From Sparassis latifolia (taxonomy: Eukaryota > Basidiomycota > Agaricomycetes > Polyporales > Sparassidaceae), in assembly GCA_018466975.1 (NCBI GenBank), contig CM031562.1, positions 806,001 through 870,000 of the forward strand: DNA of 64,000 bases, in the 5' to 3' direction. Shown here in pieces: positions 22,830 through 32,739 of this stretch. Each line of letters begins with the position of its first letter. Position 1 is the first letter of the stretch. The position numbers were made by a program, and so were the translations under genes. Under the pieces are notes generated by a model. It ran no database searches, was not told the origin of the DNA, and was given only the letters and a program-made list of their open reading frames with translations.

Positions 22830-24215
22830 ATGCCATCTTTCGACGACAGCGACGACGTCTACGGAGCCACCAGCTCTCGCTTTCTCTCGATAGGCTCGAC
22901 CAAGGCCCCACGCAAGTCGCCATCTCGCCAAAGTCCCAGCATCCACGCGCGCCGCTCGACAGCATCCCTGCGCGGATCGAGCCTCGCGCAGACACTAGAC
23001 GACGATGCAGCAAACGGCCGGCACTCGCTCGCCCATGAACTCGCAGTGGCACTCATGCCAGAACCGAGCGCAGGGTCGAAGCTCTTGGCGGAGGAGTTTG
23101 GAATCGAGTACGATGAGGGCGCCGAGGGCATCGACGAGGGCCACCACGCGCAGAACAGCGAGCTGGATGTCAACGGAGGGCCCTCGTTCCATGCGGAGCT
23201 CGAGCTCGGGCCCGACCCGTCACAGCTGAACGGCATCCACGACGCACCGCCCTTCGCTGCGGACGCGCCGGCCGACATCGATCCCGTCTTCGAGAGCACT
23301 ACGCCTTCACCGAAGCAGCGAAAGCAGCCGGAGCAGGACCCAATGGTCATTCTTGCGCAGGACCTGGAATACACCGAGAAATTTCTATCGCAGCTGCGGC
23401 GGCTCGATGCGGACCACGGCGGGCCTACGGCACAGCCGACGCTCGAGACGCTCGCGTCGGACATGATTCGGCGTATCAATGACACCGTACGTGACCGAGA
23501 AGGGCAGGTGCGCGAGCTGCTTGAGTACGAGCGCGAGTTCCGGCGCATCGCTGGCGAGGTCGGCGGGAACGACGTGCTTGGACAGCTGGACGAGCTAGAG
23601 GACCTCATTGACGAGCCGCTACGGGAAGAGCCCGGCGCACAATCACATACATTAGATGCGATACAGGAGGAGTCTACGTCGAGCATCCACCTGCCAAGCA
23701 CGAATGACTGGGAGGTCGATCCCGAGCAGGACCGGCTCGGCGAAGAGGACGAGGACGAAGAAGACGAAGAGTCCGTATACTATCCCCAGCCCACCAAGAC
23801 TGAATTTCCGCCACCACCCCCGCTGAGCGGCCCTCCAACGCCCGCAAACACCATCCCCCAGCTCGTTCACCTACGCACATTCACGTCATCCGCTGCCACA
23901 TCGCTCGCGACGATATCGGAGCACACCCAAGTAAACGCGGCGGCGACGACGGAGGCTGGACGGAAGATTCGCGCGTTGAAGAATAAGCTCGGCGGGTGGC
24001 GGGTGGAATGGGACAGCGCGGAACGCAGTCGGGTGAAGATCGACAAGTGGGAGGCGGGCATAGACATCGAAGCTGCATCGCCGGTGATGCGCTCGCACAG
24101 TGCACGGCGGATTGACGGGCGGAAACTCGTACAGGAACATCTGCAGGCGTTCGAAAAGGCGCTGATGGAGGCGAATATGAAGACACAGGCTATAATGACC
24201 TCTGTCGCTGCGTGA
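22830..24215 (+). CDS. Hypothetical protein, intronless, coiled-coil-like (461 aa)
   Basis: I do not recognise this protein. It is a single exon of 461 residues. The N-terminus is Ser/Arg-rich and likely disordered. A helical, charged segment follows (about residues 165-260: LAQDLEYTEKFLSQLRRLD, IRRINDTVRDREGQVRELL), then an acidic run (EEDEDEEDEE) and a proline run (FPPPPPLSGPP). A second helical block ends the chain (AGRKIRALKNKLGGWRVEW, LVQEHLQAFEKALMEAN). No catalytic motif, signal peptide or membrane segment is visible. The length without introns stands out among its heavily spliced neighbours. Confidence 0.75.
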   Translation: MPSFDDSDDVYGATSSRFLSIGSTKAPRKSPSRQSPSIHARRSTASLRGSSLAQTLDDDAANGRHSLAHELAVALMPEPSAGSKLLAEEFGIEYDEGAEGIDEGHHAQNSELDVNGGPSFHAELELGPDPSQLNGIHDAPPFAADAPADIDPVFESTTPSPKQRKQPEQDPMVILAQDLEYTEKFLSQLRRLDADHGGPTAQPTLETLASDMIRRINDTVRDREGQVRELLEYEREFRRIAGEVGGNDVLGQLDELEDLIDEPLREEPGAQSHTLDAIQEESTSSIHLPSTNDWEVDPEQDRLGEEDEDEEDEESVYYPQPTKTEFPPPPPLSGPPTPANTIPQLVHLRTFTSSAATSLATISEHTQVNAAATTEAGRKIRALKNKLGGWRVEWDSAERSRVKIDKWEAGIDIEAASPVMRSHSARRIDGRKLVQEHLQAFEKALMEANMKTQAIMTSVAA

Positions 24216-24671
24216 ACTTCCCCGAGCTGTGTTTCGCTCATTTATTGGTACTCATACATACTCAAGACAACATACTAAAGGTTTTGCTAGCAATTATGTT
24301 ACTCAGGATATAGGCCATCTCATTATACCTGTTATCGTACGTTGATGAGTGTTTTTAGATTCCATGTGTCTTGCTTTCGAGATGTCATGCATATATGATC
24401 GCTCTGGGTCGTAGATTTCAGTTACACATCGACCGTTGAACTGGTGAGAGTAAGATACATTAGAAATAACAAACATTGCTCAGCTACCAAAGCCAACGAG
24501 TGAGTACAAGAACATGGAGCATGCGATAATTAGATGGAACAAGCGCAGAGGCTGTTGACAGGACAATGCAATGATTCTGCAGCGACGACAGTGCATATGT
24601 TAATCCACCTGGAACTTATTATCGGAAGGAGTACATACCAAGCATAGATTAGAGTTCACTGCACAAAATTT
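24216..24671. other. intergenic region between convergent genes
   Basis: This AT-richer stretch holds the 3' flanks of the plus-strand hypothetical gene and the minus-strand MYND gene. I see no gene or clear element in it. Confidence 0.4.
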
Positions 24672-26870
24672 CTACTTCTTCATATACTTGCGGCTGCACT
24701 GGTTTTTGTGAACGGCCTTCCAATGCGTCTGTGAAGATGCGACGTAAGGACATGCATTAAACGCAACACACAAAAAGCGCACCTTTTGGTGTTCAGGGCA
24801 GCAGTACCTACGCAAAATTCATCACGACTGGCTCACAGCGGACAGAAATCGGGAACGTACCTGACCTGGTGACACCCACCGCAAACCTTAAGCTCCTCAG
24901 GGCTCGGCTTCCCGCACGCCGCGCAAACGGTCTCATCGCGCTTGTCCTTGCGCGACGAAGTCGTCTCCTCCCAGTACCCTAAGCCCTCAGGGTCGTAGTC
25001 CTTCATGATATGCTGCCCCTTCTTCAGGTGCATGCGCTTGAATGCGTCCGCGACGCCGTCGGGCGCAATCGGCATATTGAACACCTTCGCACCGCTGCGC
25101 ACCGAGTTCGCGGAACCTAGTGCATCCGCGAGCCGCTTGGCCGCTTCAGGGAGGCTGAAACTGTCCGGGTCGAAGAGCGAGGGAGGCTTGCCGAACGCGT
25201 TGTAGTTCGGGCACGCCAGGATCTCGCGCTTCATCTCGACTCTTAGGGCAGATAAACACTAAGTGCATTGCATAATAAACGTCAGAATACCCACTTCCGA
25301 GCAGGGGTAGCTTTGTCGTACTCCTCGAGGAAAGGACCGAAGCTATGACAGCCGTTCATGTTTTCTGCAATAGGGAGAGAGGGCACCATTAGATGAACGT
25401 CTCACATCACGGGTGTTTGTTCACCTCCGGGGCACATGCCCTTCCCATCCAGGATCTTGACTTCGCCATTGGACTCTTCCTGAGGAATAATTTTCTCCAC
25501 CTGGATGAAGGCATGATCGGTGCATAGAAAATTCCTCGAACAGACTTGAACAAACCGTGATCTCGTGGAACCACTTGTCACCAAAGTCATACAGGTATCC
25601 AATCTGATCACCTTCTTTAGCAAACAGATGTGAGAGCATAAATCTGGGAGCCGAGGGGTTCTCTTGATTCACTTAAAAGCACGAGATACGAGGATGCACT
25701 TACTTCTCGTCTGGAAGATAGTCATAGCCGATCTATGCGGACTTGGGTCAACTCGCTGGGGACTCAGATTTCAGAACAACTTACGTGGGTTAGATGCACC
25801 CGATCGACCGAGCTAGATGTCTGGAGATCTTACAATCAATTGAGAACCCAATGCGCGCGGTGAGATACAGACCTCAGGTCCAAACAATGCTCCATCCCGA
25901 AGATCGGTGAAAACATAGCAGTGGAAGTTGCGGACCCTAAGGGCAATTTGACTCAGATGGTGACACGTACATGGGATGAAAAATTCTGGACCAGCCCAAT
26001 ATTGGAGCCAACACTTTGTCTTGGAAGACACTCAGCTTGATCCCACCAGATACGCGGAATCTTCGCCAGATGCGAGGCTCGCTATTCTTGTTGCTTATGT
26101 TACTGTAAGCAGCCGGTCACCGCGTTGCACCCTGAGTTCATGTCCTCGACACAGATGACTCACGTGAATTTGACGTGCAGAATCACGTCCTGCTTGTCCA
26201 AACCATTGAGATCCAAGGCGGCAATATCCTTACGCTGAGCTCATCTTGAGTACGATTGACAGCAAGTACACCGGACCCACGAACCTTTCGATCCATCAGG
26301 ACGTCAATGAATTGCTGCTGAGGGCTCTGCCTAGTCCCCATGTAAAGCACCTGGTACTTCATCTATCACATGCGATTTCAGTGGGACGGAACGCTGGAGG
26401 AGTGATCAGACACACCTGACGGAAGAGCGATTCTCCACTAACATCATCTGTAAATGTAATATCTGATTCATTTTTGATCTGGTCACCTTCCTAGCGTCAT
26501 GCTCACAGATCGGTGAGTTGTCTTCGTCGTACTGAAAACGGTGAGAATCGGGGTTCCGGTGACCGAATGTTGTGTGAAACGGAAATACCAGCGCACCCGA
26601 TACAATCCCCAAGAATGGATCTGTCCTCTTGATCCGGGTGTTCCCTTGTATATCCTGGGATCTATACAAGCGATGAAAATCAAATTCCCTAGTTCATGGA
26701 TGCTCTGGTATACGGTGCTTACCTTCAAAGAATGCGTGGGACAAGCCCTCTCCTTTATCGCCAGGCCCGAACTTGACATACTTTGGGCGTCCACCGTAGG
26801 GCGGGGGAGGAAGATTGCCACCGCCAAAGTCGTCCGTGAAGTCCTTGAGTGCTGAGTTAGAGGTGAGCAT
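24672..26870 (-). CDS. pRiA4b ORF-3-like domain fused to C-terminal MYND zinc finger
   Basis: Many small exons run from ATG at 26870 (MLTSNSALKDFTDDFGGG) to a stop at 24672. The middle shows the plasmid pRiA4b ORF-3-like fold: QDVILHVKFT, IWRRFRVSGGIKLSVFQDKV, GYDYLPDE, then GDQIGYLYDFGDKWFHEI and KGMCPGENMNGCHSFGPFLEEY. The last three exons encode a MYND finger with all ligands in order: CAACGKPS, CGGCHQVRYC, HWKAVHKNQC. MYND fingers bind proline-containing peptides; the function of the pRiA4b-like part is unknown. One junction near 25640-25712 (between LPDE and NPSAPRF) does not keep frame with any GT-AG pair I could find. There may be a sequence error, a noncanonical splice or early decay. 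Exon boundaries elsewhere fit. Confidence 0.7.
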
Positions 26871-27308
26871 GATAAACTGAATTTGAAGTGATCGTCCGTG
26901 ACATGCTAACCTTCGACGCGTGACACTGTGTCACGTGATCGTAACGCGTGACCGCTTGACAACGGCTGGTGGACTCATATGGACCCACAACCCTCTGAGG
27001 TGTTAAGAGTTTGTCACAACTCAACACCCTAATCTGTTCCGAAAGAAACTATCTGATTGACGAACGAGGTATAGAGAAAATTTTCTGAACTCTTTGGTGC
27101 GGCTCGCATCGATCGTGGCGTTTCCGGTAAGGAAAGTATTGTGCCTCTGTACAGCGCCAAATAACCGTCAACAAGGCCTGTACTTGAAGCTCAACATGTT
27201 ATGTGGCGCAAATATATCGTTTATTTCTACGCCACTTCCACGGTCTTCTGAACTATTCTGCTTTCCACCTGTTACTTATACGTGGCTATTTCTCCGACAA
27301 CTGTTCAC
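26871..27308. promoter_or_regulatory. divergent promoter region with ACGCGT pair and perfect palindrome
   Basis: ACGCGT occurs at 26916-26921 and 26944-26949. Between them lies the perfect 15-bp palindrome GTGACACTGTGTCAC (26920-26934). From about 27150 to 27308 the sequence is homologous to 29810-29963, upstream of the second PP2C gene; GCGCCAAATAAC and GTGGCGCAAATA are shared. The PP2C duplication therefore included its 5' region. Confidence 0.45.
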
Positions 27309-28990
27309 ATGTCACACAACGCCACCGCGGACTCCGACTCAGATATGGCTATAGATGGCTTAGAAAGGGATATAATGGACTTAGACGAGGATTCGGAGGA
27401 CTCAGACCAGGACATGAAGAACACAGTCGATACGGCGCAGTTTGTCGACTGGTGGAGGTCGATTTGGCACACGACACTTGGTTCGTATTATGATCCCTGC
27501 GCGCCTCCCCTCATTGTCCTATGTATGCAGATTCCAGGAAGACCACAGTTCACGGCGAAAACAGAAGCTTCTCATATGCTGTTACCTCCATGCAGGGTTG
27601 GAGAATGAGTGAGTCTGATTCTCTACACCTGTCGGCTAGGCCACGACTATTGCGCTAACTTCACCAACTTCTGCAGACATGGAGGACACGCATGCCATCA
27701 AACTGCATTTGGGAGACCAGGATGGTGCTAAAGCGTATTTCGCGGTGTTTGACGGACATGGAGGTGCGCTACATTCTCGATTACCGAGAGGGTGGTGGGC
27801 TGAGTCTCCGCCCGTAGGTGACGCCATCGCAGGGCTTGCAAGCGAGTTCTTACACCAGAACCTAATTGAAGAAGGAGCATACGCTCAGAAGGCATATCCG
27901 GAAGCGCTGAAGAATGCCTTCCTTCGCTTTGACGCGAAATTCAGACCATGTACGCCTTGCATATATTGTTTTGAGTATTCTGATACCTACTTGTACATCA
28001 TTTCAATCAGTACATGCAGATGAGACCGATGGTAGCACTGCTATTGTTGCTCTAATTACAGACGAAGGCAAGATATACGTTGTATGTGACACATTGATTC
28101 TCTCTCACCCGTATATTCTCATCATACGTACTTAAGGCTAATACCGGCGACTCGCGAGCTGTGCTCAGCCACCAGGGGAAGGCAAAACCTTTGTCGCTTG
28201 ACCACAAAACCTCCATTGTCGGTGAGTGAAACCAATCCTTTGCTGCTCCCTTGCTTTATTCCCCTTGAAATATTAGCGGAGCAAGCTCGCGTTCTTGCGG
28301 CCGGTGGACGCATAGAGGACGATCGTGTCAACGGTCAGTTTCGTATCCCGTCTTCTGATCCACACAACATCTAATAGCATTGACCCTAGGTGACCTCGCT
28401 ATGACCCGATCCCTTGGTGATTATCGGCTGAAGCAGAATATGGCGCTTCCACCTGAACAGCAAATGGTCACGGCTTTGCCCGAAGTGGTGGAACACGAAG
28501 TTACCGAAGAAGACGAGTTCCTTATCCTGGCCTGTGACGGTCAGTATTAAAGTCCTTGCGTGTGCTTTGACTGATCTAGTCCTACGAAGGTGTCTGGGAT
28601 TGCCTGAAGTCGCAGCAAGTCATCGATCTGGTAAGGCTGTTCGTGTCACAGGGCAAAAAGCTATCGAAGGTCTGCGAGGACATCTGTCAACACTGCCTTG
28701 CACCTAATCCCTTAATGGGCCACGGAGATGACAACATGACGCTCATGGTTGTAGCCCTGTTGCATGGCCGCACCCCGCAGCAGTGGTATGAATGGGTTAC
28801 CAAACGCACTGTAAGCCGCCACGGTTACGACACTCCCAAGGAACTTCCGGAGATCTATCCCTCTGAAGAGGTGGAGGATTGGGGGCCAGCATGGGATGAT
28901 CTAAGGTCCCAAATGGCGGAGTCGAAAGAGAAATTTATTCAGCAGGAAGAGGTGAGTACGCTGTTGTCGCAAGCTCAACGCGATTCATGA
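27309..28990 (+). CDS. PP2C-family protein phosphatase, tandem copy 1
   Basis: This is a metal-dependent Ser/Thr phosphatase. The start MSHN is chosen because it aligns with MSRN of copy 2. An acidic N-terminal extension (DSDSDMAIDG, DLDEDSEDSDQD) precedes the catalytic domain. The motifs come in order across about ten exons: MEDTHAIKLH, FDGHG/G, TDGSTAIVAL, NTGDSRAVLS, GGRIEDDRVNG, MTRSLGDYR, LACDGVWD and GDDNMTLMVV. The metal-binding Asp residues (MED, DGHGG, CDG, DDN) are all present. The end at 28990 assumes no final intron. A splice at 28953 into an exon ending near 29066 would resemble the tail of copy 2 better, but the frame does not fit cleanly, so the C-terminus is uncertain. Confidence 0.85.
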
Positions 28991-29069
28991 AGATCAGTGT
29001 ACTTCGCCCGCAAGGATGCCCTGGATCTCAACAGGAACGATATCAAAGCCCGTCTTAAGGTTTAGGCAA

Positions 29070-29963
29070 CCACTGATCTGAGGAGACGGGAAGACCTTTA
29101 CAGGCGTCTGCACACTCCCATATTGTTTTATTGGTGTCATTGATAGACTTATTCCTGGCTTGTTCATTCTTTTTATCGCTAGTATGACTCCAAAATTCCA
29201 ATGTTCTCGTTCGAGGGTGTGGGCGAAATTCGCGTGGGCGTTACTTAGCTTCGCACGAAAATAAAGAAATGACGCGTGACGTAATTGTCACCTGACCGTG
29301 ATATCGCCGCGTTAAGCAACACGCGTCCATCGGGCTTTAGCGTATAATAATAGAAGCATGACGCGTGACGTAATTGTCAGGTGGTTTTTCTGTATTTTTA
29401 GAGCTGACCGTAGAGAGATGCCGCTGTGTATCGCCTGTGATTGCGTTAAGCCACACATACTTACCAACACAAGAGTAGGCGCTTCTACCTCCATAGAGCC
29501 GCGGGCTTTGGGACAGCATATCCGTCCATGATATACGCAGAAACAACGCATTGGCGCGATGCGACTCGGAATCCTGGCCTAATAGGGTCTAACGACTATA
29601 TCTACTCAACCAACGGACAAAAAGAAGGAAACATGCAGAATACTGTGCTTGCTGGTTCGTCTGCAGACTGCCGCCAAGTGCCAGAGGGGGACAAGGTCGC
29701 TTGGCGTAGCAAACTTTCGCAGGGATTGGATAAACAAAATCGAACTCATGCGCATGCACGGAAATCGGATCTCGCGGCCGCATCGCCTTCCCGTTAACGT
29801 ACGGTATTGTTTAGTGCAGCGCCAAATAACTGTCAACAACGCCTGGACTTCAACATGCTTTGTGGCGCAAATACGCGCTTGCTTCTTTACTCCTTCCATA
29901 TTCTCCTCCTGAACTATTGCACTTTCTTTCCGTTATATGGCTACTTCACGGACAACCATAGAC
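29070..29963 (+). promoter_or_regulatory. intergenic region with a direct 22-bp repeat ATGACGCGTGACGTAATTGTCA
   Basis: The same 22-bp sequence occurs at 29269-29290 and 29358-29379. It holds ACGCGT, a TGACGTAA bZIP-type site and an inverted TGAC-n6-GTCA pair. A third ACGCGT is at 29321-29326. Related copies lie at about 31930 and 32028. The right part (29810-29963) matches the 5' flank of PP2C copy 1. No other gene was seen. Confidence 0.5.
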
Positions 29964-31762
29964 ATGTCGCGCAACGCCGTGACGGACTCGTGCTTTCCTG
30001 TGGCGGACTCAGGCAAGGCCACGGTCGACTCCGACTCCGACATGGAGGACTTGAACGAGGACATGGAAGACTCAGACGAGGACATGATGGACGTAGAAGA
30101 GGTCTCTAGGGACCCGGATGAGGAAACAAAGGACGACAAACAGCTAAAACGGTGGAGATCGATTTGGCTCATGACACCTAGTTCGTAACGTGATATCCGC
30201 GTCCGCGTTCCCTCACTATCTGATGCATACAGATTCTGAAAAGCTCACAATTCATGGCAAAAACAGCAGGTTCTGCTACGCTGTCACCTCCATGCAGGGT
30301 TGGAGAAGAAGTAAGTCCTGCTTGTGACTTGCTTGGCCTGCCACAATCACTGCTGACTTGGCGAACCTATTGCAGCAATGGAGGATAAACATGCTGTTCA
30401 ATTGCATTTGGGAAATAACAGCAGGGGCAGCGCGTTCTTCGCAGTGTTCGATGGACACGGTGGTCAGCCATGTCCTTCGAATGCTGCGTGCGGTGAGCTT
30501 AGTATTTTCTTATAGGAAATGCCGTTGCCGAGTTTGCGAGGGCATTCTTGCATCAGACACTATGCGAAGACGAAGAGTACGCTCGAAGAGCATATCCGAA
30601 AGCACTAAGGAATGCCTTTCTAAAGGTAGACGCGAAATTGAGCGGGGGTACGCCATATTGTCTTGAGCGTCCTGGTATTAATTACTTCCTCACGTCCATC
30701 AGTTTATAGAGATATGGCTGTGGGTAGCACTGCTAACGTTGCTCTGGTAACGGGGAAAGGCAGGATATACTTGGTGCGTGATAAATTGAATCTCTCCTAC
30801 CCAAGTATTCTCAGTGTTCGTACTCCAGGCTAATGCCGGCGACTCACGAGCTGTACTCAGTAATAAAGGGAAGGCCAAAACTCTGTCAATTGATCACAAA
30901 ACTTCCATTCCTGGTGCGTCTAATCAGTACTTTCCTTTTCGCCTGATTCATACCTTTTGTTTATTAGCGGAGAAAGCTCGTGTTGAGGCTGCCGATGGGT
31001 ATGTATGGCGTGGACGTGTCAACAGTCAGCTCGATATTCCATCTTCAGGTGCATGCAATAACTGATAGACTCGACGCTAGATGACCTAGCTATGACACGA
31101 GCACTGGGTGATTTTCGGTACAAGCAGAACATGAATCTCCCACCTGAAAAGCAGATAGTCACGGCCGACCCGGAAGTGATGGAACACGAGATCACCGAAG
31201 AGGATGAGTTCCTTATCCTCGCCTGTGATGGTCAGTATTGGGCCTTCTCCCCTGCAGGTGGTTAATGAAGTTCTCCGTAGGCATCTGGGATTGCCTGGAG
31301 TCACAGCAAGTCGTCGATCTGGTAAGGCTATTCGTGTCACAGGGCAAAATGCTGTCGAAGGTCTGCGAGGACATCTGTCAATACTGCCTTGCACCTCACC
31401 CCATAATGGGCCGAGGAAGTGACAACATGACGCTCATGGTTGTAGCCCTGTTGCACGGCCGCACTCCGCGGGAGTGGTCCGAGTGGGTTACTGAGCGCAC
31501 CGTTAGCCGCTATGGATACGATACCCCGGAAATGCCACCAGAAATCTATTCCTCTGCTGAAGTGGAGAGAATGAGGCCCATATTCGAGCGCGTGTGGCAC
31601 GAAATACCAGCGTACGAGACGAAGGTGCGTGCTTCGCAATCGCAAACAGAAGACGATGCCGCAAGTGTCTTGAAGATTAGGATTAAGATCCCTGGCGTGA
31701 ATACCCTGGAGCCCAAATCGAACGATTTCAAAGCCCGTATTCAAGTCCATACAATCCTCTAA
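29964..31762 (+). CDS. PP2C-family protein phosphatase, tandem copy 2
   Basis: This paralog of the preceding gene has introns at the same places, and its reading frame is intact over all exons I could join. An in-frame upstream ATG at 29937 exists, but copy 1 lacks it. The acidic N-terminal tail is longer (DSDSDMEDLNEDMEDSDEDM). Catalytic motifs are MEDKHAVQLH, FDGHG/G, VGSTANVAL, NAGDSRAVLS, MTRALGDFR, LACDGIWD and GSDNMTLMVV. The loop that reads GGRIEDDRVN in copy 1 is DGYVWRGRVN here, closer to the family form. The C-terminus extends past the catalytic domain (VLKIRIKIPGVNTLEPKSND). The two copies are well diverged in the variable loops, so the duplication is not fresh. Confidence 0.82.
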
Positions 31763-32359
31763 GAACTCCACTTCTCTTCTACAGACGTCCGCGCGATCCA
31801 ATCCTGTGTCGTTGGAGTTGCTGCCGATGGGCTTAGTCCCATTACGCGTACCTTCTATGTATTTGCTTGTATCAAATAAATCTTTTCAAGTAGTGGGTAA
31901 ATCTTGCGTGAGCACTACAGTAAACTGCGTGCGTGACGTAAATGTCACCTGACAGTATACTTACAGGCCCTGGCATGAGTCCTACCAAACACTCTGCGCG
32001 TTGGACCGCCGAAAGGACGCACGTGACGTAAACACATGTCACCATGGAGTACCACCTCACTTCATGACCGTGATACTTACCGCGAGATGTAACAGCTCAT
32101 TGGGTGCCCTGGCATGAGTCACATGGACCCACAACACTCTGCTGCGTTGGCATCCTGTGGAAAGCGACCCATTGTGGTCCGGAGCTGTATGGTGACATTG
32201 ACTCATCGCGGCAATGGAGTATATAAAAGGGACGATATCCCAGAGGACCCCCAATTCATCCGTTTGTCTTAGCCCTCATCTTGAAGTGCGTCTTGGCTCC
32301 GGGAGCGTACATACATTCGTCTACTGGTCTAACTCCACACCCTCTAGATCTATTGAATC
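31763..32359. promoter_or_regulatory. intergenic region with further TGACGTAA/TGTCAC copies
   Basis: GCGTGACGTAAATGTCACC occurs at about 31930-31948. It differs from the 29.27-kb repeat at one central base over the shared core. ACGTGACGTAAACACATGTC lies near 32028-32047. A TATAAAAG box is at about 32222, 138 bp before the next start codon. No coding sequence was seen. Confidence 0.45.
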
Positions 32360-32739
32360 ATGTCTGCAGCTTCGGCAACCAATGCAAGCAATCCCTCCAA
32401 TCTCACCGGAGTCGAAGACTTCCGGGTCGTCGCCAACGGAATAAATGCACTGGTATATCATCTTTCATGTTCACTCCTGTGATCTACCCTCTCTTCTAAT
32501 GATATCTATGCAGGGCAATCACTGGTGCCGCCACGAGACCACCCAGGGTCCCAGTTTCCATTACTCGAACGCGTTAGTCGACGCTCTCGCTGTCATTTCC
32601 AGTCCTGCGGTAACGTTTATCTCCCAGCGATGGCAGCGTGTATCGGAGCAATCCCGATGGCTCAACTCACTTCGATAATGGACGGGGATTTTCCCGGGAT
32701 GTCTCTGCCGACGGCGTCGTGACCATAACATTGACGTAG
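32360..32739 (+). CDS. Small Gly/Tyr-rich GNHxC-family protein, member A
   Basis: Three exons: 32360-32452, 32514-32572 and 32628-32739; total 264 nt, 87 aa. Intron 1 (phase 0) sits directly before GNHWCRHE. Intron 2 (phase 2) follows FHYSN. The middle exon is exactly 59 nt. The last exon carries two DGS units (DGSVYRSNPDGSTHFDNGRG). Function is unknown to me. There is no signal peptide or membrane segment. It shares exon architecture and core residues with the genes at 34261, 44350 and 45068. This is the most divergent member, with Trp/His in place of several Tyr. Confidence 0.75.

Noticed and set aside
22859..23701. 280-aa minus-strand Ser-rich frame
   Set aside because: Antisense to the intronless plus-strand gene; its composition reflects codon bias of that gene.
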